A DNA stretch of 64,000 nt, from NCBI RefSeq assembly GCF_002086455.1, contig NZ_MVHC01000007.1, forward strand, positions 124,001 to 188,000, in the 5' to 3' direction. A model generated the notes under the pieces. The model did not search any database. It was not told where the DNA came from and worked only from the letters and a program-made list of their open reading frames with translations. Shown piece by piece: positions 41,772 to 49,843 of the stretch (within the stretch, counting starts at the first letter, position 1; each line of letters opens with the position of its first letter). The stretch is from Mycolicibacter algericus DSM 45454. Lineage in GTDB: Bacteria > Actinomycetota > Actinomycetes > Mycobacteriales > Mycobacteriaceae. Position numbers and translations under genes: made by a program.

Positions 41772-42914
41772 TCAGAACACCCGCACCTGACCCTCGAGGG
41801 CCGGGACCGTGTCCGGAAGGTGGTAGGTCTTGAGGCCGTTCTTGAACATCACCGCTTCGCGAGCCGCCTTCGGTAGATGCTTGACCAGCCAGCGCGGATC
41901 ATCGAAGGTCCAGTGCGGGTAGTCCGAGGAGTACAGCAGGATCTTTTCGCACTCCATCCACTCGAACGCCCGGGTCAACTCGGTCTTGTCCTCGGGGTAG
42001 TCCAGCGGCTGGGTGGTGAACTTGATGTGGTCCTTGACGTACTCGCTGGGCTTGCGTTTGATGTCCAGCCACGACTTGCGTGCTTCATAGATGGCGTCCA
42101 TCCGCCACATCAGCGGCAGGATCCAGGTGAAGGCGTGTTCGACCAGCACGATGCGCAGGTTCGGGTGGCGGTCGAAGACGCCGTCGAACACCAGGCTCAT
42201 CACCTGGTTGGCCGCCAGCAGCGAGTAGGTGACCATGAAATCGTGGTTGTAGCTGGGCATGCCCACCGGCGGCATCGGCAGCTCTTCATGGTGGCTACGC
42301 GACAGGTGGCAGCTGACGGTGATGTCGTGTTTGGTGGCCGCCGCCCAGATCGGGTCGTACTTGGGGTCGCCCCATGACGGCCGCGGCTCGGCCTTGATCA
42401 GGATCTGGGCCATGTAGGGGTGCCCGGCCCACCTCTCGATCTCGGCGACGGACCCCGCCGGGTCCTCGATGGCGATGCAGATCGAGCCGCGCCACCGCTG
42501 GTGCCAGTTGTTGTGGCTGTCCAGCCAATGGTTGGCCTGCCAGTCGTTGAGCGCACACGACATCGCATGCTGCGCTTCGGGAAAGCGGGCCGGGTAGGCG
42601 GCAGGCTCCAGGATCGCGAAGTCCGAGCCCGCCTCCATGATGAGCTGCTTGAACGCCAACTCCGGATCACTACCCGGGAATTCGCCGTCGGCCGGGAACG
42701 CGTCGACGCGCATGGCGAATGCGTGCGCGTAGTCCGGTGCGTCGTAGTAGATCTGCTCACCGATGCGCCGGGTCAGAAAGTACTTGCTGCGCCACGGCTC
42801 CGGGATGTACTGGGTCAGTTCGCCGCGCCGCGGCACCGGGTGGACATCGGAGTCCACACACCGCACCGCGATGCGCTCCGCCGCCGGTTTGCGCTCTGTG
42901 GCTGTCACGGTCAT
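41772..42914 (-). CDS. Amidohydrolase_2 (ACMSD-like) family protein
   Basis: 380 residues; ATG with GGGAG six bases upstream. VDSDVHPVPRRGEL at the N-terminus, CHLSRSHHEELP and VEHAFTWILPLMWRMD in the core, and YSSDYPHWTFDDP at the end match mycobacterial amidohydrolase_2 proteins. First strand motif is D-S-D-V-H. Likely a metal-dependent decarboxylase or hydrolase. Probably translated with the homologue immediately upstream (28-bp gap); the two may form a heteromer. Confidence 0.86.
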   Translation of the reverse strand: MTVTATERKPAAERIAVRCVDSDVHPVPRRGELTQYIPEPWRSKYFLTRRIGEQIYYDAPDYAHAFAMRVDAFPADGEFPGSDPELAFKQLIMEAGSDFAILEPAAYPARFPEAQHAMSCALNDWQANHWLDSHNNWHQRWRGSICIAIEDPAGSVAEIERWAGHPYMAQILIKAEPRPSWGDPKYDPIWAAATKHDITVSCHLSRSHHEELPMPPVGMPSYNHDFMVTYSLLAANQVMSLVFDGVFDRHPNLRIVLVEHAFTWILPLMWRMDAIYEARKSWLDIKRKPSEYVKDHIKFTTQPLDYPEDKTELTRAFEWMECEKILLYSSDYPHWTFDDPRWLVKHLPKAAREAVMFKNGLKTYHLPDTVPALEGQVRVF

Positions 42915-42942
42915 GGTGATCTCCCTTGATCCCAACTGTTCT

Positions 42943-44031
42943 CTAGTGTGCGCCCGCGGGGGCCGGTACGTCGATGCCGTAGAGCCGACTGGCGTTGCGC
43001 CAGCACAACTTGTCGCGCTGTTCGGCGCTGAACGTGCTCGGCACGCTCACTTCGTTGCGCTGCCAGTGCGGATAGCTCGATCCGTACATCACCATGTCGT
43101 CCTTGCCGGTGAAGCCGAACCACTCGCCGGCGAAGTCGGTGTCCCCGGGACCGTCCATGGCGCCCTGCACGAAGAACACGTGGTCGGGCAGGTAGTCGCT
43201 GGGGATCTTCGGCGCCCACGGCGTCTGCTCCAGGTGTGGCCTGCCGAAGGTGTCCATCCGCCAGATGAACGGCGTCAGCAGATCCGCGGCGCCGTCGGCC
43301 CAGACGAACTTCAGCGACGGCATCCGCTCGAAGACGCCCTCGGCGATCATATTCATCAGGTGGTACAGGTAGTTGCACGCCATGAAGCTGACGTAGTGCT
43401 CGTAGACGCGGGGCACCCCGGACGGCGTGGGGGAGGCGGCGACGCCGGAGCCCACCTCGATGTGTGCGGCCACCGGCAGGCCCGCGTCGATGGCGGCCTC
43501 CCACAGCGGCCAGAACTGGGGTTTGCCGAAGAGTTCCCGCGATTGCAGCGGAACGCCGATCTGCACCACCCGAGGATGGTCCTTCCACCGGTCGATCTCG
43601 CGCAGTGCCCCGGCGATGTCGTCGGGGTTGACCCGGATGGTGCCGCGGAAGCGCTCGCCGTGCACGCTGTGGTCCAACCAGCGCGACACCAGGATTTCGT
43701 TGTGTGCCGCGGCCAGCGCCGACCCCAGCTGCCGATCCGGCATGACGCCGCGGGTCATCGGGTGCAGCACCGCCACATCGACCCCGCGATCGGCGAACAG
43801 GTGCTGGGCGACCACCTCGGGATCCGAGCCTGGGTATTGGCCGTCGGGCCCCTGGGTGCCGGGAGCGTACTCGCCGCCCGGCGCTCCGTACCAGTCCATC
43901 TCGTAGTCCGGGAATCCCCGGCTGCGGTACGGCTCGCGCAGGTGACCGCGCAGGTCCTTGTTGGATGCGGCGAAGATGTGCACGCTGGCGTCGATGACGG
44001 GGGTGCGGCTGCCGTCCGGGTTTTCGATCAT
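42943..44031 (-). CDS. Amidohydrolase_2 (ACMSD-like) family protein
   Basis: 362 residues. VIDASVHIFAASNKDLRGHL, VAAHIEVGSG, WADGAADLLTPFIWRMD and MYGSSYPHWQRNE follow the same pattern as the downstream homologue, but with DASVH and YGSSYPH (Ser for Asp in the last metal motif SDYPH). That substitution suggests weaker metal binding in this chain, consistent with a catalytic/structural pair. First gene of the operon; promoter in the 44032-44314 gap with operators at 44149 and 44272. Confidence 0.85.
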   Translation of the reverse strand: MIENPDGSRTPVIDASVHIFAASNKDLRGHLREPYRSRGFPDYEMDWYGAPGGEYAPGTQGPDGQYPGSDPEVVAQHLFADRGVDVAVLHPMTRGVMPDRQLGSALAAAHNEILVSRWLDHSVHGERFRGTIRVNPDDIAGALREIDRWKDHPRVVQIGVPLQSRELFGKPQFWPLWEAAIDAGLPVAAHIEVGSGVAASPTPSGVPRVYEHYVSFMACNYLYHLMNMIAEGVFERMPSLKFVWADGAADLLTPFIWRMDTFGRPHLEQTPWAPKIPSDYLPDHVFFVQGAMDGPGDTDFAGEWFGFTGKDDMVMYGSSYPHWQRNEVSVPSTFSAEQRDKLCWRNASRLYGIDVPAPAGAH

Positions 44032-44148
44032 CTACGCCGCCCTTCGCCGTATCGCCCGAGTCCGCGCCCGCCGCGGGGCGCGCCGTGCAGAGTCACCGGG
44101 AACCCGAGTCCCGATGCCGACCATTGTATAGCTGTATTCTTTGCTTGC

Positions 44149-44163
44149 AAGAACTGGATTCTC
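44149..44163. promoter_or_regulatory. Degenerate operator copy, AAGAAC-TGG-ATTCTC
   Basis: Matches GAGAAT-N3-ATTCTC at 10 of 12 core positions and lies in the same gap as O5, nearer the minus-strand amidohydrolase operon (118 bp from its ATG). Could be a secondary site for that promoter. Confidence 0.4.
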
Positions 44164-44271
44164 GCAGTCTTGTCGCGGAGCCGGTGCAGGCGGGCGCCGC
44201 CACGGCTACGGTAACCGCGCGATACGTTGTGATAGCGCGGTATCTCGCGACGAGATCATTACATTCACTAA

Positions 44272-44288
44272 CGAGAATGTTATTCTCG
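44272..44288. promoter_or_regulatory. Operator O5, CGAGAAT-GTT-ATTCTCG
   Basis: A perfect 17-bp inverted repeat 26 bp upstream of the acyl-CoA dehydrogenase ATG at 44315. It contains TATTCT 28 bp before the start, so it likely overlaps the -10 box. The gap 44032-44314 (283 bp) separates divergent operons and otherwise shows no gene. Confidence 0.7.
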
Positions 44289-44314
44289 ATCGGGCTGTGG
44301 AGGAGGTGACTGCA

Positions 44315-45322
44315 ATGCTGTTGGAGTTTGACGAGGATCAGCGACTGTGGCAGGGCACGGTGCGCGACGTGGTGGGCAAGCAGTGCTCGCCGTCGTTGGT
44401 GCGCGGTATCGCCGAGGGTGGAGACGACGGTGCCGTCGACTCGTTGTGGAAGGTCTATGTCGATCTGGGCTGGACCGAGTTGCACGAGCCGGAAACCGCG
44501 GTAGAGCTCGCGATCGTTCTCGAAGAACTCGGCCGCGCCACCGATCCCACGCCGTTTCTGGCCACCATGACCCAGTTCGCGCCGTTGGTCGGCGAGCACC
44601 ATCGACCGGACGGCTCCACCGGGGCGGCGGTTCTCGGCGGCGTGAGCGCCCACCGCAATGCCGCCGGCTGGGTGCTGGACGGAACCGCACTGCACGTACT
44701 GGACGGTGACCGGGCCGATCGGCTGGCGGTGGTCGCCGACGCGGGGGTGTTCGTGGTGGACGCCGCCGCGGTGACCACGCGGAAGTCCGCGGTGTTCGAC
44801 CCGACGCTGCACGTGGCCGATGTGTCCTTCGCCGGGGTCGAGGTGCCCGACAGTGCCCGGATGCGGGTCGACATCGACCGGGCGCGCCATGTCGCGCTGA
44901 CCGGGATGGCGATGACCATGGTCGGCGCCTGTCAGCGCATCCTCGACCTGGCGCTCGAGCACGTACGCGGCCGTCAGCAGTTCGGCGTGCCGATCGGCTC
45001 GTTCCAGGCCGTCCAGCACAAGGCGGCCGACATGCATGTCGCGATCGAGCGGGCCCGTGCGCTGGCGTATTTCGCGGCGCTCACGATCGCGGCGGACGAC
45101 CCGCGGCGCCGGATGGCCTCGGCGATGGCGAAGGCGGCCGCCGGAGAATGCCAGTCGGTGGTATTCCGGCACGGGCTGCAGTTGTTCGGCGCGATGGGCT
45201 TCACCTGGGAGAACGACCTGCAGTTCGCGCTCAAGCGAGCCAAAGCCGGTGAGCTGATGCTGGGCGGTGCCGCACAGCATCGCGCGACCATCGCCGAGGA
45301 ATACCTTGCAACTCACATTTGA
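44315..45322 (+). CDS. Acyl-CoA dehydrogenase, small subunit of a probable pair
   Basis: 335 residues; ATG eight bases after AGGAGG. LALEHVRGRQQFGVPIGSFQAVQHKAADM and QLFGAMGFTWENDLQFALKRAK are the C-terminal acyl-CoA dehydrogenase helices; the N-terminal half is divergent but full enough to be a complete chain. Overlaps the next gene by 17 bp. Expected to form an alpha2beta2 enzyme with the 391-residue protein, and perhaps also with that protein's paralogue at 23131. Confidence 0.87.
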   Translation: MLLEFDEDQRLWQGTVRDVVGKQCSPSLVRGIAEGGDDGAVDSLWKVYVDLGWTELHEPETAVELAIVLEELGRATDPTPFLATMTQFAPLVGEHHRPDGSTGAAVLGGVSAHRNAAGWVLDGTALHVLDGDRADRLAVVADAGVFVVDAAAVTTRKSAVFDPTLHVADVSFAGVEVPDSARMRVDIDRARHVALTGMAMTMVGACQRILDLALEHVRGRQQFGVPIGSFQAVQHKAADMHVAIERARALAYFAALTIAADDPRRRMASAMAKAAAGECQSVVFRHGLQLFGAMGFTWENDLQFALKRAKAGELMLGGAAQHRATIAEEYLATHI

Positions 45323-46481
45323 TCCCGAGGTCGAAGAATTCCGCGCCGAATTCGCGGCCTTCCTCGACGCGAATCTTCCCGACGAGGCCGACACCGCGGA
45401 GCGGCCACGGTCGGTGTCCCACATGCCCGACTGGGCGCGCCGCTGGCAGCGGTTGCTGTTCGACAACGGCTGGCTGCTGCCCGGAAACCCACCGGAATTC
45501 GGCGGTCGCAACGCCACGCTGCTGCAGCAGTTCGTCCATTTGGAGGAGCTGTGTCGGCGCCGGATCTATCACAGCTTCAATCCGCAGGGCGTCAACATCA
45601 TTGCGGCCTCATTGCTTTCCTTCGGCAGTGACGAGCAGAAGCAGCGCTGGGCGGTGCCGATTCTGCGTGCCGAGATCACCGCGTCGCTGGGCATGAGCGA
45701 GCCGAGCGCCGGCTCGGACCTGGCGTCGTTGCGGACCAGGGCCGACCGTGACGGTGATGACTTCATCGTCAACGGACAGAAGGTGTGGACCTCAGGCGCC
45801 CACGACGCCGATGTGCTGCTGACATTCGTGCGCACCGATCCCGATGCTCCGAAACACAAGGGCATCAGCGTCTTGTTGATCCCCACCGACACGCCCGGCG
45901 TGGTCTGTCGCCCGTTCCCCACGATCTGCGGCATCGACGACAAAGACTTCAACGAGGTGTTCTTCACCGATGTGCGGGTGCCGGCCGGCAATCTGGTCGG
46001 CCCGCTCAACGGTGGCTGGCGGGTGGCCAACGGATCCCTGGGGCACGAACGCACCATGATGTGGCTGGGCTTCGCCGACCGGCTCGACAACGTGATCGCC
46101 GACTTCCGCCCCGACGATGCGTTGCAGCGTGATCAATTCGCCACGGCCATCATGGATTACCAGGCGTTGCGCCTGCTGGGGTCGCGGGCGCTGGCCCGGG
46201 CCTCGCGCGGCGAGGAGGATGTGCCCGCGCTGTCGGTGCTCAAGCTGCTCGGCTCCGAAGCCGAGATGTTCGCCTCGGGCCACGCGCTGGATGCGGCCGG
46301 GGCGGCCGGCCTGGTCCATCCGGCGAATTCAGGGCCGTATGCGCCGATGAACCTCGACAGCTATTTCGCCAGCTGGTTCGAGCGTCATGCCCGCAGCTTC
46401 TCGGGCACCATCGCCGGCGGCACCTCGGAGATCCACCGCAATCTCATCGCCCAGCAGGTGCTGGGACTGCCGCGCGGCTGA
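45306..46481 (+). CDS. Acyl-CoA dehydrogenase, large subunit, paralogue of 23131
   Basis: 391 residues from a TTG inside the end of the preceding gene (GAGGA six bases upstream). SLGMSEPSAGSDLASL, QKVWTSGAHDADVLLTFVRT and TIAGGTSEIHRNLIAQQVLGL mark the FAD sites. The start aligns residue-for-residue with the paralogue at 23131, which supports both choices. Both copies have an operator of the same sequence upstream. A long hairpin follows the stop. Confidence 0.9.
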   Translation: MQLTFDPEVEEFRAEFAAFLDANLPDEADTAERPRSVSHMPDWARRWQRLLFDNGWLLPGNPPEFGGRNATLLQQFVHLEELCRRRIYHSFNPQGVNIIAASLLSFGSDEQKQRWAVPILRAEITASLGMSEPSAGSDLASLRTRADRDGDDFIVNGQKVWTSGAHDADVLLTFVRTDPDAPKHKGISVLLIPTDTPGVVCRPFPTICGIDDKDFNEVFFTDVRVPAGNLVGPLNGGWRVANGSLGHERTMMWLGFADRLDNVIADFRPDDALQRDQFATAIMDYQALRLLGSRALARASRGEEDVPALSVLKLLGSEAEMFASGHALDAAGAAGLVHPANSGPYAPMNLDSYFASWFERHARSFSGTIAGGTSEIHRNLIAQQVLGLPRG

Positions 46482-46500
46482 CCTTCGCCGAGTATTCCGC

Positions 46501-46557
46501 CCACTGTGCGGTTTCGTACGCACCCCGCGGTATGTCGCGTACGAAACCGCACAGTGG
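46501..46557. terminator. Long perfect inverted repeat (21-bp arms) between convergent genes
   Basis: Arms at 46501-46521 and 46537-46557 are perfectly complementary around a 15-base loop; they begin CCACTGTGCGG and end CCGCACAGTGG. It fills the 87-bp gap between convergent genes and could end both transcripts. There is no U-tract, and the arms are long for a terminator, so a dispersed repeat (REP/MITE-like) is an alternative. Confidence 0.65.
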
Positions 46558-46568
46558 CGGCACGAAAC

Positions 46569-47909
46569 TCAGTCGATGACCACCGATTCCTTGAGCTCGG
46601 TGATCGGCCGGGCGGCCCCCTGCTCGTCGCAGATCCGCTGCAGCTTCTCCAGCGTCTCGTCGAGCCCCGGGCCGATGCGCTTGCCGGGGGTGAAGGTAGC
46701 CGGCAGATGCCGCATGCCCTGGATGACACCGATGGTGTCGTAGTGCACCGCGCCGGCCGGATCGCAGCGGTAGTCCGGCATCCGGTCGAGCACCGCAAGC
46801 ATCATCGACTTGAACACGGCACGGGCGACGTGTGAGCCGATGCAGCGGTGCACACCAAGACCGAAACTGAAGTGCCGGTTGCCCTTCCGGTCCATGATGA
46901 GGCGGTTGGGGTCCTCGAACACCGACGGGTCACGGTTGGCCATCGCCCAGGACAGCCACAGCCGTTCGCCCTCCTTGACCTGCACTCCGGCCACCTCGAC
47001 ATCGTCGGAGAAGGTGCGCCCGTCGCCGGGGGCCGGCGTGAAGTAGCGCAGGAACTCCTCGGTGGCGTGGTTGAACAGCTTCTCCCGCTCGCGACTGAGG
47101 CGCTCCCGTTCCTCCGGGTGCTCGCCCAGCCACTCCAGGCTGTGGGCGGTCAGCGCCGTGGTGGTGTCGAATCCGCCCCCGATCACCACGCCGACCATCG
47201 ACAGGCCGTCGATGTCGGGAATCGGTTCACCGTTCCGCACCGCCTGGGTGAGCGCGTGGACGATTCCCGGCCGTGGATTCTGCTTGACCTCAAAGTAGTT
47301 GGTAGCCAGGTCCAAGCCCATCTGCCGGTGCATCTCGGCCACGCGCACCGAGTCGGGGTCGTGCTCGGGGGTGTACACCGCCGCATGGACCGGTTCGCAG
47401 TAGATCGTCCAGTTCTTCAGCGGGATACCGAGGATCGCCAGCGTGAAGACGGCCGGCACCACATTGGCCAGGTCGTCGACGAAGTCGATCTGGCCTTCCT
47501 CGATCTTCTCGTTGATCGCGGCGCGGGTGACCTCGTCGATGAACGGAATCCATCGCTTGATGGCCGCCGGCGACATGTACGGGTTGAGCAGCTCGCGGTA
47601 GAACTGCTGTTCCTCGCCGTCCATTTCGAGCACGCCGCCGCGGGCCTGTGCCCGCTTCGCCGGCGGGATGGAGATGCCCTTGTAGCCCCGACGCTCGTTG
47701 TTGATGTCGTGGTCGTTGGAGACATGTGGGCACCGGGCCAGTTCGAATACCTCCGCGGCGCCGGCCGCCACCCAGTGGCCGTCGTAGGTGTCGGTCCAGG
47801 CCATCGGACACTTGGCCTGCATCTCGTCGGTGATGTCGAGGAACCGATCACGGTATTCCGGCGCATGGCGGTCGAAGTAGTAGTAGCGCTGCTTCTTCTG
47901 CTCGTTCAC
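46569..47909 (-). CDS. Cytochrome P450
   Basis: 446 residues from a GTG overlapping the ferredoxin stop (GTGA). I-helix IGGGFDTTTALTA, K-helix EEFLRYFTP and heme loop FGLGVHRCIGSHVARA with the proximal Cys. N-terminus rich in Tyr (QRYYYFDRHAPEYRDRF). Third P450 of the window, in an operon with its ferredoxin and two SDRs downstream of O6. Substrate not predictable. Confidence 0.93.
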   Translation of the reverse strand: MNEQKKQRYYYFDRHAPEYRDRFLDITDEMQAKCPMAWTDTYDGHWVAAGAAEVFELARCPHVSNDHDINNERRGYKGISIPPAKRAQARGGVLEMDGEEQQFYRELLNPYMSPAAIKRWIPFIDEVTRAAINEKIEEGQIDFVDDLANVVPAVFTLAILGIPLKNWTIYCEPVHAAVYTPEHDPDSVRVAEMHRQMGLDLATNYFEVKQNPRPGIVHALTQAVRNGEPIPDIDGLSMVGVVIGGGFDTTTALTAHSLEWLGEHPEERERLSREREKLFNHATEEFLRYFTPAPGDGRTFSDDVEVAGVQVKEGERLWLSWAMANRDPSVFEDPNRLIMDRKGNRHFSFGLGVHRCIGSHVARAVFKSMMLAVLDRMPDYRCDPAGAVHYDTIGVIQGMRHLPATFTPGKRIGPGLDETLEKLQRICDEQGAARPITELKESVVID

Positions 47910-48157
47910 TGCGCAGTCCAATCTGGCTGCCCCGCACCGGTTGCGACCTGGCCGGTGGAGTCCTTTCCGTCGACGAAGATCGCGCGTTCCGGGCACGATC
48001 GCATGGCTTCGATCACCACTTCCTGTTGTCCGGCGACGACGTCTTCGCTGACGGCAGTGGAGTGACCGTCGATGTCGTCGAGGTCGAAGGAATCCGGCGC
48101 GATCATCTTGCACAGGCCGTGGCCCTGACAGCGCTCCGGGTCAACCCAAACTTTCAT
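47906..48157 (-). CDS. P450-type ferredoxin, C-x2-H-x2-C variant
   Basis: 83 residues; ATG with GGAG five bases upstream. CQGHGLCKMIAPDSF and SCPERAI give three Cys with His at the variable position. A C-terminal extension of about 20 residues (DGKDSTGQVATGAGQPDWTA) is unusual for the family. Directly upstream of, and overlapping, the P450 gene. Confidence 0.92.
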   Translation of the reverse strand: MKVWVDPERCQGHGLCKMIAPDSFDLDDIDGHSTAVSEDVVAGQQEVVIEAMRSCPERAIFVDGKDSTGQVATGAGQPDWTAQ

Positions 48158-48199
48158 GCTGCTCCTATCGAACACGGGCGAATCTGCGTCAGTCACGCC

Positions 48200-49060
48200 T
48201 CAGACGTGGTAGTCGTACCACTTGAGATATCCACCGGCATCCACCCGCAACTGCATGCCGGTGACGTACCGGGCCTCCTCGGACGCGAGCCAGAGCACCG
48301 CGTTGGAGATGTCTTCGGGTTCGATGAACGGCACCTTCATCGCCTGCTGCACGTAGAAGACCGGCTCGGCGTCGGCGCGCGTCGGGTGGTCCAGATCCGG
48401 CCGGAAGGAGCGGTACATCGGCTCGCTCTGCAGCATGTCGGTGTTGCAGTTGGTCGGGTGGATGACGTTGGCGCGAATGCCGCGTACCGCCAACTCGGTG
48501 GCCAGGTCGTGCACGTACTGCGCCATCAGGCGTTTGGAGGTCATATAGGCCATGCCGCCCGGGTCGTTGCCGGGGTTGGCCTTCTGGTGAGCGTCCATCA
48601 GCGCGGCGGCCGACGAGGTGGCGATGATCGAGGCGCCCTCGCCCAGGTGGGGCAGCGCGACCTGGATGCCGTTGATGGTGCCGACCAGGTTGGTGTTGAT
48701 GACGTCGATCCAGGCCTGCAGCGGCGGGTTGCCCTTCATGCCGGCCACACCGGCCTGGGCGACGACGATGTCGAGCTTGCCGAATTCGGCCAGCCCGGCC
48801 TCCAGCGCGGTCTTCAGCGCCGCCGCGTCGCGCACGTCGGCCTGCGCGGTGACGATGCCGCGCCCGGTCTTCTCGACCAGCTTGGCGGTCTCTTCGAGGT
48901 CCTCCGGCCGGGCCATCGGGTAGCCGATGGTCTCGATGTCCTGGCACAGGTCGACGGCAATGATGTCGGCGCCTTCCTCGGCCAGTCGCAGCGCGTGGCT
49001 GCGCCCCTGCCCGCGAGCGGCCCCCGTGATGAATGCGACCTTTCCGGCAACGCGTCCCAC
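48200..49060 (-). CDS. Mycofactocin-coupled type SDR
   Basis: 286 residues from a GTG. GAARGQGRSHALRLAEEGAD followed by the insertion CQDIETIGYPMARPEDLEET, then KLVEKTGRGIV, is the pattern of the SDR subgroup linked to the redox peptide mycofactocin (carveol-dehydrogenase-like). Catalytic ATSSAAAL and YMTSK are present. Members hold NAD tightly and are thought to be reoxidised by mycofactocin. A longer frame upstream belongs to the neighbouring gene's shadow. Operon: SDR, this SDR, ferredoxin, P450. Confidence 0.85.
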   Translation of the reverse strand: MGRVAGKVAFITGAARGQGRSHALRLAEEGADIIAVDLCQDIETIGYPMARPEDLEETAKLVEKTGRGIVTAQADVRDAAALKTALEAGLAEFGKLDIVVAQAGVAGMKGNPPLQAWIDVINTNLVGTINGIQVALPHLGEGASIIATSSAAALMDAHQKANPGNDPGGMAYMTSKRLMAQYVHDLATELAVRGIRANVIHPTNCNTDMLQSEPMYRSFRPDLDHPTRADAEPVFYVQQAMKVPFIEPEDISNAVLWLASEEARYVTGMQLRVDAGGYLKWYDYHV

Positions 49061-49100
49061 AGCTGTTCCTTTCGTTGATGCACCGTCGGTATCGGCAGTG

Positions 49101-49820
49101 TCAGGTGTTGCGGCCGCCGTTGACGCCGAGGATCTGCCCGGTGATGTAGCCGGCCTCCTCGGATGCCAGGAAGGCGCACGCTGCCGCGATGTCTTCGGGC
49201 TTGCCCATGCGGCGCACCGGGGTTCGGGCGATGTTGTCATCGATGTCGCCGAGGAATCCGTGGCTGGCGGCATTGCGCAGCATCGGGGTGTCGATGAAGC
49301 CGGGCGGCACGGCGTTGACGGTGATCCCGCTGGGCCCATACTCCAGGGCCAGGGTCTTGGTGAGGCCGTTCACTGCGGATTTGGCCGCAACGTAGTGCGC
49401 CATATAAGGAACTCCGGAGTGGGTGCTCGACGAGGAGATGTTGATGATGCGTCCCCAGCCGGCCGCCACCATGTCGGGCAGCACCGCCTGGATGGTGTGG
49501 AAGACGCCGTTGAGGTTGACGTCGATGACCTGCTGCCAATCCTCGAAGCTGATGTGGTTGAACTTCTTGAAGCCGTCCAGCCCCGCGGCGTTGACCAGGA
49601 TGCCGACCGGCCCGAGCTGTTCGCGGATCTGCGTCAGCGCGGTATCGATCTGCCCGCGATCGGTGACGTCGGCGGCGAACGACAGCTCGTCGTCGCCGGG
49701 TTTGAGATCGATGATCGCCACGCGGTGGCCGGCAGCGCGCAAGCGGTTCACCACCGCCGCGCCGATCCCCGAGGCGCCCCCGGTCACGACAGCCGTCCTC
49801 ACGAGGTCCGTCTCGGCCAC
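49101..49820 (-). CDS. FabG-type SDR
   Basis: 239 residues from a GTG with GGGGA six bases upstream. VTGGASGIGAAVV, AADVTD, NAAGLD, NISSSS and YVAAK are the classical SDR motifs; C-terminal GYITGQILGVNGG. Typical of 3-oxoacyl reductases or hydroxysteroid dehydrogenases. First gene of the P450 operon; O6 lies 24 bp upstream. Confidence 0.88.
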   Translation of the reverse strand: MAETDLVRTAVVTGGASGIGAAVVNRLRAAGHRVAIIDLKPGDDELSFAADVTDRGQIDTALTQIREQLGPVGILVNAAGLDGFKKFNHISFEDWQQVIDVNLNGVFHTIQAVLPDMVAAGWGRIINISSSSTHSGVPYMAHYVAAKSAVNGLTKTLALEYGPSGITVNAVPPGFIDTPMLRNAASHGFLGDIDDNIARTPVRRMGKPEDIAAACAFLASEEAGYITGQILGVNGGRNT

Positions 49821-49843
49821 AAAGAATCCCCTTTCCAAGTCGT

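Noticed and set aside
45140..45160. Further GAGAAT copies inside coding regions (45145, 13997)
   Set aside because: They lack the ATTCTC arm at the right spacing and lie within genes.
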